DNA from: UBA10003 sp964365025
GTDB taxonomy: Bacteria; Patescibacteriota; Patescibacteriia; Magasanikbacterales; UBA10003
Length of the DNA: 25,820 nucleotides
NCBI GenBank assembly: GCA_964365025.1
Contig: CAYIOJ010000010.1
Location: 1-25,820 of the forward strand
Reading direction: 5' to 3'
Shown: piece by piece, positions 12,700 to 20,284 of the stretch
How positions within the stretch are numbered: the stretch's first letter is position 1
Layout of the letters: every line of letters starts with the position of its first letter
The notes under the pieces: generated by a model
Told to the model about the DNA's origin: nothing
The model's input: the letters and a program-made list of their open reading frames with translations, nothing else
Database searches by the model: none
Translations under genes and position numbers: made by a program

Positions 12700-13755
12700 A
12701 TGAATTTACTTGTCTGCGGTGGCGCCGGATTTATCGGCTCCAATTTTATCCGTTATTTTTTGCAAAAACACCCTGATTGCAGTGTGGTTAATTATGACAA
12801 ATTGACTTATGCCGGCAATTTGGAAAATTTGGATGATGTTGAGGGCAATCCGCGCTACACTTTTGTTCAGGGCGACATTTGCGATTTGGAAAAATTGAAT
12901 GAAGTTGTTAAAGGGAAGGGGATTACTCACGTTATAAATTTTGCGGCGGAAACGCATGTGGACAGGTCAATTCACGGCGGATGCAAAGACTTTGTGTTGA
13001 CGAACACTTTAGGTGTTCAGATGATTTTGGACGCGGTACGGTTTAACAAATTGGTCAAATTCGTGCAGGTTTCCACGGACGAGGTCTACGGCGCTTTGGG
13101 CTTGGACGAGGATCGTGAGTTTAGAGAAGACACGCCCATTGCCCCGAATATGCCTTATGCCGCGGCCAAGGCCGGCGGAGATTTGATGTGCCGCGCTTAT
13201 TTTGTCACGCACAAAGTTCCGGTAATTGTCACGCATTGTTCCAATAATTATGGGCCGTATCAATTTCCGGAAAAAGTAATTCCTTTTTTCATTTTTAAAT
13301 TATTACGGGGCGAAAAAGTGCCGGTATACGGCGACGGACTGAATATCCGCGATTGGATTCATGTTTTGGATCACGCGGTCGCGCTGGATTTGCTTTTGCA
13401 TAATGGAATTGATGGCGAGGTTTACAACATCGGCTCGGATAATGAACGCAATAATTTGGAGATCACTAAATTGATTTTAAAAATAATGGGCAAGGGAGAG
13501 GAAATGATTGAATACGTGACTGATCGACCCGGTCATGACCGGCGTTATGCCATTGACGCGTCAAAAATCCGTTCGTTGGGTTGGGCGCCGGCGTATCCGC
13601 GGGAAAAATTTGAACAGGGTTTGCGCGAAACCGTGGAGTGGTATTTGAACAACAAAGAGTGGGTGGAGCATGTTGAGCAAAAGAAAAAAAATGAGATGAA
13701 TAAATTTCAGGAAAATTTGGAAAGGTCAGAGAAGAAGATGCGGGCGGCTGTATAA
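12700..13755 (+). CDS. rfbB: dTDP-glucose 4,6-dehydratase
   Basis: A 351-aa short-chain dehydrogenase of the extended type that converts dTDP-glucose to dTDP-4-keto-6-deoxyglucose, the branch point of deoxysugar synthesis. The NAD-binding motif is GGAGFIG (7-13), the catalytic triad region STDEVYG (T126, D127, E128), and the Tyr-Lys pair is Y153-AAA-K157. NNYGPYQFPEKVIP and RDWIHVLDH are diagnostic for RmlB. I place the start at MNLLVCGG; the upstream open frame comes from a palindromic repeat. A charged tail of about 30 residues (EQKKKNEMNKFQENLE) extends the usual length slightly. It works with RmlA (22199) and RmlD (15823). Confidence 0.92.
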   Translation: MNLLVCGGAGFIGSNFIRYFLQKHPDCSVVNYDKLTYAGNLENLDDVEGNPRYTFVQGDICDLEKLNEVVKGKGITHVINFAAETHVDRSIHGGCKDFVLTNTLGVQMILDAVRFNKLVKFVQVSTDEVYGALGLDEDREFREDTPIAPNMPYAAAKAGGDLMCRAYFVTHKVPVIVTHCSNNYGPYQFPEKVIPFFIFKLLRGEKVPVYGDGLNIRDWIHVLDHAVALDLLLHNGIDGEVYNIGSDNERNNLEITKLILKIMGKGEEMIEYVTDRPGHDRRYAIDASKIRSLGWAPAYPREKFEQGLRETVEWYLNNKEWVEHVEQKKKNEMNKFQENLERSEKKMRAAV

Positions 13756-13771
13756 AGGCTGGTAGCCAAAC

Positions 13772-13808
13772 AAAAAATACCCCCGCGAAGTCAGTTGACT
13801 TGCGGGGG
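13772..13808 (-). terminator. Intrinsic terminator of helical-repeat/receiver gene
   Basis: On the minus strand cccccgc, aagtca, loop, tgactt and gcggggg pair with one bulged base, then TATTTTTTG follows. It lies just past the stop at 13829 and between convergent genes. Confidence 0.8.
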
Positions 13809-13828
13809 ATTTGGTTAACGTTTGTACC

Positions 13829-15280
13829 TCACAGCGGAGGACGACATTTCCGCTGTAGTTCAGGTGTTCGTATCAGATTGAGCAACGTGTCGGAAAAATA
13901 GGTTATGTTGCACTCTTCCCACGTTTTTCGAGCAATATAGATTGGTTGTGGCAGGCTCTTTTCTTTGCATGTTTTGGCCACTTCGTACCATGGATATAGA
14001 CTCATCACAACGACCATGGCCTTAGGCGCTTTTGTAGCGGCTTGTGCCAGCAGGTCAAGTCCGGTCCAGTATTGGCCAAACCTCTGCTCCACTACGCTTT
14101 CTGCCTCATCATCTCTAACGTGAAGACTTGGCTCTACAATGAGGCACGTGATTTTCGCGTCAAGCATCTTTAACCCGCCTGCTCTGGTTTGTGCGATGGC
14201 AATCCTCTCGCGGCCAAAGGTCGTTTCCAAGAGTTTTTGATATCCAGTATCTGGGCTTGGGTCAACCACCAGTATGCGCGGCGGGCGGGCCCCGGCCAAT
14301 TTGGCCAATTCCCGTTGCGCTACCGCGGCAATAAAGTGATTGCTTCTATCGTCTGCCACCGCTTCTATGGCCATATTCAGCCAGCAGGCGGCCAGATCCT
14401 GGCAAGCCTCGTGTCTAGCCGCGAGGATAAGGGCAACAGCCGCTCCCTGCGGTTGCAATTTATGCCGCAAAGCTAGCGCCTTGTTCAGTGTCTGCTGTTG
14501 GTTATGGTTATTTGCGTTAACAACAGCCAGAGCCAATTCAACAATAGGGGCGGTGTCTGTGGAACCTTCATCGTAGTGTGCGAAATGAACTTGGTAGCGT
14601 AAAAGATTCTCTTCCTGTCCGGCCAAGAAATAGCTAAAGACGAGGCTAAGCAGGCAGTCCAGTACTTGCCGACTGTGCTGATTTTCATCTTCTGTTGCTG
14701 ACGATTCATTGTTTAGATATAGCGTAGTAGCTTCTTCCAGGCGGGCCAAAACTTCAGCGACGTCTTGGCCAGTCTCCAAGGCGTATTCTGACGCGGCTTC
14801 CGTTGCTTGGTATTCAAGAATATTTACTTCGTTAGTAAAGCCATGGGCGCGAGCGTACTGGGCCGCCTGAGTGAAAAGCTGGGCGGCCTCGTGGTATGCG
14901 CCGCACGAGTTAGCCAAGGCAGCTCGGCAACCAAACTGCATCGCTATCAGATAATGTTTCCGCGCGCTTTCTGTCAGCGCGTATATTCTGATCTCGGCGT
15001 CGGAAAGAAGTCTGGCGAGCAGGTTTGGTATGAGGAATTGCTTTATTCTTATATAGTCATAGACGGCGAAGATGACCAACAATTCGGCCGTAGCCGGGTC
15101 AGCTTCAGCGGCCACCGGCAACAAGGAATCGCACAGCGCGGCAAACTCTGTTTCTATTTCTGCCGCATAGTAAAGCCGTCTCAAGGCATCAACTGTCGCC
15201 CATTTTGGCGGTTGGGTGGCATCGGTTCTGACAAGCTCAAACAAAACATCGCGAGCAAGCGCAATCTTGTTCGTAGGCAT
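13829..15280 (-). CDS. Helical-repeat protein with degenerate receiver domain, unknown
   Basis: A 483-aa protein whose family I do not recognise. Residues 1-330 are Ala/Leu-rich paired helices with TPR-like spacing (for example GAYHEAAQLFTQAAQYARAHG, cut at 128-147). Residues 335-470 look like a response-regulator receiver: ILVVDPSPD (D340), a second strand CLIVEPS where the phospho-acceptor Asp is replaced by E383, TGLDLLAQA, MVVVMSLYP, and PIYIARKTW with K452 in the conserved Lys position. The Glu could mimic a permanently phosphorylated state. It has its own Shine-Dalgarno sequence (GGAGGAAAAA), promoter and terminator, is GC-richer than its neighbours, and interrupts the deoxysugar cluster on the opposite strand. 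A scaffold or regulator role is inference. Confidence 0.6.
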   Translation of the reverse strand: MPTNKIALARDVLFELVRTDATQPPKWATVDALRRLYYAAEIETEFAALCDSLLPVAAEADPATAELLVIFAVYDYIRIKQFLIPNLLARLLSDAEIRIYALTESARKHYLIAMQFGCRAALANSCGAYHEAAQLFTQAAQYARAHGFTNEVNILEYQATEAASEYALETGQDVAEVLARLEEATTLYLNNESSATEDENQHSRQVLDCLLSLVFSYFLAGQEENLLRYQVHFAHYDEGSTDTAPIVELALAVVNANNHNQQQTLNKALALRHKLQPQGAAVALILAARHEACQDLAACWLNMAIEAVADDRSNHFIAAVAQRELAKLAGARPPRILVVDPSPDTGYQKLLETTFGRERIAIAQTRAGGLKMLDAKITCLIVEPSLHVRDDEAESVVEQRFGQYWTGLDLLAQAATKAPKAMVVVMSLYPWYEVAKTCKEKSLPQPIYIARKTWEECNITYFSDTLLNLIRTPELQRKCRPPL

Positions 15281-15322
15281 TTTTTCCTCCGGCCTTGTCG
15301 TTAGGTTGTCAAGCCGTACCGC

Positions 15323-15339
15323 GGCAAGAATTTCTTGCC
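15323..15339. promoter_or_regulatory. 17-bp palindrome in leader of helical-repeat gene
   Basis: ggcaagaa-t-ttcttgcc is a perfect palindrome between the minus-strand promoter and the start at 15280. It may be a repressor site or leader hairpin. A short direct repeat (TTAGG, then TTGTCAAG) also occurs at 15301 and about 15370. Confidence 0.45.
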
Positions 15340-15354
15340 ATTGATACTGAATTT

Positions 15355-15404
15355 ATTTTACATTAAAATTTAGGGTTGTCAAGGTGAGTAGGGCGTGATA
15401 TAAT
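15355..15404. promoter_or_regulatory. Divergent promoters sharing one -35 region
   Basis: Plus strand: TTGTCA (15376-15381), 17 bp, then TATAAT (15399-15404) with TGA before it; this reads into the cupin gene at 15423 with a leader under 15 nt. Minus strand: TTGACA (complement of 15377-15382), 16 bp, then TAAAAT (complement of 15355-15360), reading into the helical-repeat gene. The two -35 hexamers overlap by five bases, so polymerase can occupy only one at a time. Confidence 0.75.
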
Positions 15405-15422
15405 TGGCCTGTCGTCAAAAAT

Positions 15423-15818
15423 ATGAAGTTTCAAATTTTTCAATTAAAAAAAATAGACACGTCGAGGTTTGTGATGAGCGCGGTGGAATTGAAAGAGTAT
15501 ATTGATTTTGAAGTAAAGCGGGTATATTTTATAACCGGCATCAAAGCGCCGACCGGCGCGCATTGCCATAAAATTGAAGCGGAATTTTTTGTCTTACAGC
15601 AGGGGAGCTGTATTGCCGTGATTGACAATGGCAATGGCCTTGAAGAATTTAAAATGCAAGGACCAACGAGCGCTATGTATGTTCCGCCGCGCGTCTGGCA
15701 TCATTTTAAAGATTTTTCACCGGACGCGGTTTTACTGGCTTTAAGCTCCACCAATTATAATCCGGACAGAAGCGATTATGTGGAGGATTATGAAGAATTT
15801 AAAAAATTAATAAAATAG
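15423..15818 (+). CDS. WxcM/FdtA-like cupin, sugar-nucleotide ketoisomerase-like
   Basis: A 131-aa cupin. The FdtA/QdtA family isomerises dTDP-4-keto-6-deoxyglucose to its 3-keto form. Family-like features are RVYFITGIKAPTGAHCH (33-49) with the two cupin His residues, EAEFFVLQQGS, the stretch MYVPPRVWHHFKDFSPDAVLLAL (cut near 85-107) and the C-terminal Tyr-Asp-Glu-rich YVEDYEEFKKLI. The usual RGGHAH is replaced by TGAHCH, so the exact reaction is uncertain. It may instead stand in for the missing 3,5-epimerase RmlC, though it does not look like RmlC. It is driven by the strong promoter at 15376-15404 and lies 4 bp upstream of rmlD. Confidence 0.7.
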   Translation: MKFQIFQLKKIDTSRFVMSAVELKEYIDFEVKRVYFITGIKAPTGAHCHKIEAEFFVLQQGSCIAVIDNGNGLEEFKMQGPTSAMYVPPRVWHHFKDFSPDAVLLALSSTNYNPDRSDYVEDYEEFKKLIK

Positions 15819-15822
15819 TGTC

Positions 15823-16776
15823 ATGCGAAAATCAGTTTTAATTTTAGGAGCGCGCGGCCTGCTGGGGCAGGCACTCACAAAAGAATTTAGCAACGCCGAT
15901 TACGAAGTTACGGCCTGGGATAAATCAGAGTTGGACATTACTGACAAAACGAAGATTTTGGAAAAAATTGGCGCGTTGAGGCCGGAAATAATCATCAATG
16001 CCGCCGCGTATAACGATGTTGACAAGGCCGAGACAGAAGACAGCGGCGTAGCTTTTAAAATCAATGCCGAGGCGGTTGGAAATTTAGCTGAAGCAAGCGC
16101 GCAAATTGGCGCGCTTTTTGTTCATTATTCAACTGATTATGTTTTTAAGGGAGACAAAATTGATGGGTATACAGAGGATGACGCGCCAAAGCCGATTTCT
16201 GTTTATGGGCAATCAAAAGCATTGGGGGAACAGAAATTATTTTCTATCTTCTGTCATCCTGAGGAGCGAAGCGACGAAGGATCTGGCACGAGTGCGCACA
16301 TCTCGCGCACTCGTGAGATTCTTCGCTCCGCTCAGAATGACAACAGGGGTGTTTACTGGTATCTTATTCGCACCTCGCGCCTTTTTGGCCCGGCCGGAAC
16401 CGGCGAAAATGTGAAAAAAAGTTTTGTGGACACAATGTTGAAATTGGGGCGTGAAAAAGAAACGCTGGATTTGATTGATGAAGAAGTCGGTTCGCCCACT
16501 TACGCGGTGGATTTGGCACGAGCCACGCGCGACCTGATTGAATCTGGCGCGCCCTCGGGAATTTATCACCGTACTAACGCCGGCGCTTGCACTTGGTATG
16601 AATGGGCCAAGAAAATTTTTGAATTATCAGGTTTAGGCGTTAAATTAAACGCGGTGCCGGCGAGCCATTTTCCCCGGCCGGCCGCTCGTCCAAAATTTTC
16701 CAAATTACTCACCACCAAATTGCCACCATTGCGCTCCTGGGAAGACGCCTTGGCTGAATATTTGACTGCCAGATAA
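15823..16776 (+). CDS. rfbD: dTDP-4-dehydrorhamnose reductase
   Basis: A 317-aa NAD(P)H-dependent reductase catalysing the last step of dTDP-L-rhamnose synthesis. Seen: GARGLLGQ (9-16), INAAAYNDVDKAE (60-72), STDYVFKG, and the active-site Tyr-Lys in YGQSKALGE. VGSPTYAVDLA is also typical. It is about 30 residues longer than usual because residues 144-174 (CHPEERSDEGSG and on) are translated from a palindromic repeat inserted in-frame right after the catalytic helix. Whether the enzyme tolerates the insert is unknown; the frame is intact on both sides. The promoter of the following gene lies inside its last codons. Confidence 0.88.
   Translation: MRKSVLILGARGLLGQALTKEFSNADYEVTAWDKSELDITDKTKILEKIGALRPEIIINAAAYNDVDKAETEDSGVAFKINAEAVGNLAEASAQIGALFVHYSTDYVFKGDKIDGYTEDDAPKPISVYGQSKALGEQKLFSIFCHPEERSDEGSGTSAHISRTREILRSAQNDNRGVYWYLIRTSRLFGPAGTGENVKKSFVDTMLKLGREKETLDLIDEEVGSPTYAVDLARATRDLIESGAPSGIYHRTNAGACTWYEWAKKIFELSGLGVKLNAVPASHFPRPAARPKFSKLLTTKLPPLRSWEDALAEYLTAR
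16252..16342. repeat. 91-bp palindromic repeat inserted in-frame in rmlD
   Basis: tgtcatcctgag (16252-16263) and ctcagaatgaca (16331-16342) are near-perfect inverted ends, and the centre has cacgagtgcg/cgcactcgtg. It is the largest coding-region copy of the repeat family in the window. Confidence 0.8.
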
Positions 16777-16790
16777 AAATAGTGTATAAA
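16762..16790 (+). promoter_or_regulatory. Sigma70-like promoter for small duplicated protein
   Basis: TTGACT (16762-16767), exactly 17 bp and TATAAA (16785-16790), located across the end of rmlD and about 17 bp before the initiation region of the next gene. Confidence 0.7.
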
Positions 16791-16813
16791 ATATCCAACC
16801 GAAGGAGGTTAAC

Positions 16814-17257
16814 ATGAGTCTGTCTTCCGACAAGGCGGCAATGGCAATCAGAGCCTTGGCCAAGATTTGCGGATTATCAGCGCGGGAACTTTCCGGTCTG
16901 CTTGAGGCCAATGTAAAAGATGTCAAGGATCTGGTAAAAGATGCCAGACGCAAGTTCAGCTTGCCGGATCTGGAAATTAACCCGCCGTTTACCGTTCACG
17001 GCATTGTGACTGCTGTCAAGCAGGCGCGGCGTCGTAAGCTGGTAAGAGAGTGGTTGATTGAAGGCCCTCTCACGACGCTTTACGGCCATGACGGCGCGCG
17101 TCAGGAACATTTGCAACTGGTTTCGCTTACTCCGGAACAGGTGCGCGGCGTGGTTTCCAACGCGGTCAAACGTTTCCGGGTGAGTCTGGAGATTGAGCCG
17201 AAAGCACGCTTGACTCCGCACGACTTGATCCGCCGGATTGCCAGACACCTGCCCTAA
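16814..17257 (+). CDS. Small protein with internal duplication, unknown
   Basis: A 147-aa soluble protein that I do not recognise. Two halves resemble each other: LSARELSGLLEANVKDV with LVKDARRKFSLPDLEINP and a following HGIVTAVKQA (residues 21-69), and LTPEQVRGVVSNAVKRFRVS with LEIEP and HDLIRRIARH (104-145). Each reads as helix, A-x-x-x-F strand, LEI-x-P, then helix. The second half faintly recalls the end of acyl carrier proteins, but the DSL phosphopantetheine site is absent, so I do not propose that. The start is fixed by GAAGGAGGTTAAC before the ATG. Its own promoter and terminator make it an independent unit inside the glycan cluster. It is GC-richer than its neighbours. Confidence 0.65.
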   Translation: MSLSSDKAAMAIRALAKICGLSARELSGLLEANVKDVKDLVKDARRKFSLPDLEINPPFTVHGIVTAVKQARRRKLVREWLIEGPLTTLYGHDGARQEHLQLVSLTPEQVRGVVSNAVKRFRVSLEIEPKARLTPHDLIRRIARHLP

Positions 17258-17271
17258 TCCCGGACAGAATT

Positions 17272-17301
17272 GGGAGAGGCCCGCGCCCCTCCCTTTTATT
17301 T
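17272..17301 (+). terminator. Intrinsic terminator of small duplicated protein gene
   Basis: gggagagg (17272-17279), a 6-nt loop and cccctccc (17286-17293) with one mismatch are followed by TTTTATTTT. It lies 14 nt after the stop. Confidence 0.8.
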
Positions 17302-17354
17302 TACATTTTAGGTATATTTTGATATGCTGAAAGCATAAAAATAAGCTTAATTTT

Positions 17355-18416
17355 ATGATTTTAGACAATATCGCGCAGATTAAAAGTTTGGATAAAGGAA
17401 AAATGTTGGCCTCTATTGAGGCTCTGTCTGATCAATGCCGCGAGGCTTGGAAAGATTTGGCCGGAGTGAGTGTGCCGCGCGCTTATTCACAGGTAAAAAA
17501 TATCGTAGTCGCGGGTATGGGCGGTTCGGCTTTGGGCGCGCATATTATTGACGCGCTTTACGGCAATGAGATAAAGATGCCGTTGGAAATAGTCAATGAT
17601 TATTATTTGCCGGCGTATGTTGGCAAAGATACGCTAGTCGTGTTATCAAGTTATTCCGGTTCCACCGAGGAAACCTTGTCTTGCGCGGCTGAAGCCGAGC
17701 GGAAAAACGCGAAAATTTTAGTAATGGCCAGCGGCAAAAATTTGGCCGAGTTGAAAAAAGAAAAAAAATTTCCCGGGTATTTGTTCACCCCGCATTTTAA
17801 TCCTTGCGATTCGCCGCGCATGGGATTGGGATATTCTTTGTTCGGGCTTCTGATTTTATTCGGTAAGATGGGGTTAATAAGATTCGGCGAGTATGAGGCG
17901 CAAAAAGCGATTAAAGTCGCGGAAAAATATAATCGGGCGCTGGGGGTGTATAAAAAAATAACGGATAATCGCGCCAAACAATTAGCGGAAAAACTGCAAG
18001 ATAAAATACCATTCTATTTTTCCGGTTCTCATTTGGCCGGCAATATTCACACTGCCGCCAATCAATTGAATGAAAATGCCAAGGTTTTTGCCGGCTGGGC
18101 CTTGTTGCCGGAAATCAATCATCATTTGATGGAGGGCTTGTTGTTTCCGGCGGCTGTGAAAAAAAATTTGGCTTTGGTGTTTTTTGAATCAGCCGCCGAT
18201 GAATTTAAAATTAAAAAACGTTTTACTTTAACGCGGGAAGTGGCAAAAAAACGCGGTGTAGAGGAGATTTCGTATATGTTGCAGGAAAAAACGCGGTTGG
18301 GGCAGTCGTTTGAATTGTTGGTTTTGGGCAGTTACGTCAGTTTTTATTTAGCCATGCTTTACGGTCTTGATCCTACGCCCATTCCGATGGTGGATTGGTT
18401 TAAAAATAAAATATGA
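17355..18416 (+). CDS. SIS-domain phosphoglucose/phosphomannose isomerase
   Basis: A 353-aa bifunctional isomerase of the archaeal/bacterial SIS type, interconverting fructose-6-phosphate with glucose-6- or mannose-6-phosphate and so feeding sugar-nucleotide synthesis. The first SIS domain has GMGGSALG (54-61) and SSYSGSTEE (98-106), the phosphate-binding loop. The C-terminal half has the family pattern NQLNENAK and WALLPEINHHLMEGL, with the catalytic Glu and His region. Length is normal. There is no Shine-Dalgarno sequence. It is the first gene of a run (isomerase, four GT2, rmlA) with almost no gaps, so probably one operon. Confidence 0.88.
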   Translation: MILDNIAQIKSLDKGKMLASIEALSDQCREAWKDLAGVSVPRAYSQVKNIVVAGMGGSALGAHIIDALYGNEIKMPLEIVNDYYLPAYVGKDTLVVLSSYSGSTEETLSCAAEAERKNAKILVMASGKNLAELKKEKKFPGYLFTPHFNPCDSPRMGLGYSLFGLLILFGKMGLIRFGEYEAQKAIKVAEKYNRALGVYKKITDNRAKQLAEKLQDKIPFYFSGSHLAGNIHTAANQLNENAKVFAGWALLPEINHHLMEGLLFPAAVKKNLALVFFESAADEFKIKKRFTLTREVAKKRGVEEISYMLQEKTRLGQSFELLVLGSYVSFYLAMLYGLDPTPIPMVDWFKNKI

Positions 18417-18417
18417 T

Positions 18418-19260
18418 ATGGATTTGTCAGTGATAACAGTCACCTGGAATTCGGCGGAAAAAATTAGGGAGCAGATGCAATCAGTGCGCGAAGGGTGCGA
18501 GAAAATTGCTTTTGAGCAGATTGTAGTGGATAACGGGTCAATAGACAATACGGTGGAAATTGTCAGAAGTTTTTTTCACGTTAAATTGATTGCTAATGCG
18601 ACCAATACCGGCTTCGCGGCCGCGAACAATCAAGGAGTGAAAATCGCGCAAGGCGATTTCCTTTTATTTTTAAACCCGGATATGAAAGTTGAGCCGGGCT
18701 CGCTGGATAAATTGATGGAGTGGTTGGCGCGACATCCGGACGCCGGGCTTGTGAGCTGTAAATTGACTGATGAGAAAGGCAATTTCAGCCCCGTGGCCGG
18801 CCCGCGGCGCTTTCCGACTGTTTGGGACCAGGCCGCTTTGCTTTTAAAACTGCCCCACTTATTCCCATCAATTTTAAATCGATATTTAATGGCTGATTTT
18901 GAACCGGATAGAGAGCAAGAGGTGGATTCGGTGCGAGGTTCTTTTATGTTATTACGGAGAGAAGTAGCGGAACGGCTGGGTTGGGCTTTTGATCCGCGTT
19001 ATTTTATCTGGTTTGAAGACGTGGATTTGTGTCGCGAGGTTAAGCGGCTGGGATACAAAGTGATGTACACGCCGATTATTTCTTGCGTGGATTTTGTGGG
19101 CCAGAGTTTTGTCAAGCGCGCAACTCTATGGAAGCAAAAAAATTTTACCACGAGTATGCTTGCGTATTTTCAAAAATGGGAGCCAGGGCATAAATGGATT
19201 TGGATTTGGCTCTTGCGGCCAATGGCGATTAGTTTAACTTGGCTGATGAGGAGCCTATGA
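18418..19260 (+). CDS. GT2-family glycosyltransferase 1, rhamnosyltransferase-like
   Basis: A 280-aa inverting GT-A transferase that adds a sugar from a nucleotide donor, probably to a lipid-linked glycan at the inner membrane. Motifs: VDNGSIDNT (37-45), NTGFAAANNQG (about 62-72), the metal-binding LNPDM, the acceptor-side RGSFMLLRRE, and FIWFEDVDLCR with the ED catalytic-base motif. I start at MDLSVITVTWNS (18418), 1 nt past the isomerase stop. The frame is open 17 codons earlier, but only inside the isomerase. The closest character is the WbbL-type rhamnosyltransferases, which agrees with the RmlA/B/D genes nearby. Confidence 0.85.
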   Translation: MDLSVITVTWNSAEKIREQMQSVREGCEKIAFEQIVVDNGSIDNTVEIVRSFFHVKLIANATNTGFAAANNQGVKIAQGDFLLFLNPDMKVEPGSLDKLMEWLARHPDAGLVSCKLTDEKGNFSPVAGPRRFPTVWDQAALLLKLPHLFPSILNRYLMADFEPDREQEVDSVRGSFMLLRREVAERLGWAFDPRYFIWFEDVDLCREVKRLGYKVMYTPIISCVDFVGQSFVKRATLWKQKNFTTSMLAYFQKWEPGHKWIWIWLLRPMAISLTWLMRSL

Positions 19261-20282
19261 AACTTTCTGTTCATCTCGTTTCCTGGAACGGGGCAAAATA
19301 TATTCCTTTGCTTTTTAAATCTTTGCGGGAGCAAACCTTCAAAGATTGGTTTGTATTTATTTGGGATAATAATTCGTCCGACAACACCGTTGAACTGATT
19401 AAAAATGAAGTGAACAATTTAGGTGTTCAATATAAAATTATTGAGAGCAAGGAAAATCTGGGTTTTGCCGGCGGACATAATGAGGTGTTTAAAAAAACAG
19501 ACGGAGGATATGTTTTACTTTTGAATCAAGATATGTATTTGTCTCCGGATTGTTTTGAGAAATTATTGGATTTTTTGGATTCGCATCACGAAGCCGCGGC
19601 CGTGAGTCCGCGATTGATGAAATGGGATTTTGCCAATGGTGCGTTCACAAATACCATTGATACTCTGGGTCTAAAAGTTTTTAAAAATCGGCGAGTAGTG
19701 GATTGGCAGGCAGGGGAAGAATGGCGGGGAAATGTCATCCCCGCGGAAGCGGGGATACAGTTAGAAGTTTTTGGCATTTCTGGCGCTCTGCCAATGTATC
19801 GCCGCGCTGCCTTGGAGACAGTTGCTTTTTATAACGGCGACTTTTTTGACGCCAGCTACCATTCGTATAAAGAAGACGTCGATTTGGCCTATCGTTTGGC
19901 TTCAGCCGGCTTTAAATCGTATGTTTTGTCTGATGCCGTGGCCTATCACGACCGCGCCGGCGCCGGACCAAACACAATAACTGACGCCGCGGCCGCGGTC
20001 AATAAAAAAAGGCAATCGGTTTGGGTGAAATATCATAGTTACAAAAATCATTTGATGACGTTGTATAAAAATGAGTATTGGCAGAATTTTCTCCTTGATT
20101 TTCCGTGGATATTGTGGTATGAAGTAAAGAAGTTCGCGTATTTTTTGCTGCTGGATAGGGGGGTGTTGGCTGGATTAAAAGAGGTGTGGAAGATGCGAAA
20201 AGAGTTGCTGGCGAAGCGTAAATGGATTATTAAAAAAAGAAAAATTGGATGGAGAAATATTAGAGAGATATTTAATTTTTAG
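19257..20282 (+). CDS. GT2-family glycosyltransferase 2
   Basis: A 341-aa GT-A transferase, second of four in tandem. Motifs: WDNNSSDNT, ENLGFAGGHNEV, LLLNQDM (Gln replaces the Pro seen in its neighbours), and SYKEDVDLAYRL. A basic C-terminal extension (KRKWIIKKRKIGWRN) may bind the membrane. The ATG at 19257 overlaps the previous stop as ATGA and is preferred over the upstream in-frame ATG at 19239. Residues about 159-168 (NVIPAEAGIQ) are encoded by a short palindromic repeat. Confidence 0.85.
   Translation: MKLSVHLVSWNGAKYIPLLFKSLREQTFKDWFVFIWDNNSSDNTVELIKNEVNNLGVQYKIIESKENLGFAGGHNEVFKKTDGGYVLLLNQDMYLSPDCFEKLLDFLDSHHEAAAVSPRLMKWDFANGAFTNTIDTLGLKVFKNRRVVDWQAGEEWRGNVIPAEAGIQLEVFGISGALPMYRRAALETVAFYNGDFFDASYHSYKEDVDLAYRLASAGFKSYVLSDAVAYHDRAGAGPNTITDAAAAVNKKRQSVWVKYHSYKNHLMTLYKNEYWQNFLLDFPWILWYEVKKFAYFLLLDRGVLAGLKEVWKMRKELLAKRKWIIKKRKIGWRNIREIFNF
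19733..19760. repeat. Short palindromic repeat inserted in-frame in GT2 gene 2
   Basis: tgtcatccccgc and gcggggatacag around a 4-nt centre, the same type as 4256-4284 in opposite orientation. It is translated as VIPAEAGIQ. Confidence 0.7.
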
Positions 20283-20284
20283 GC

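Noticed and set aside
13010..13263. Minus-strand frames opposite the sugar and glycosyltransferase genes
   Set aside because: They are shadows of well-supported genes on the other strand and lack start signals or domains.
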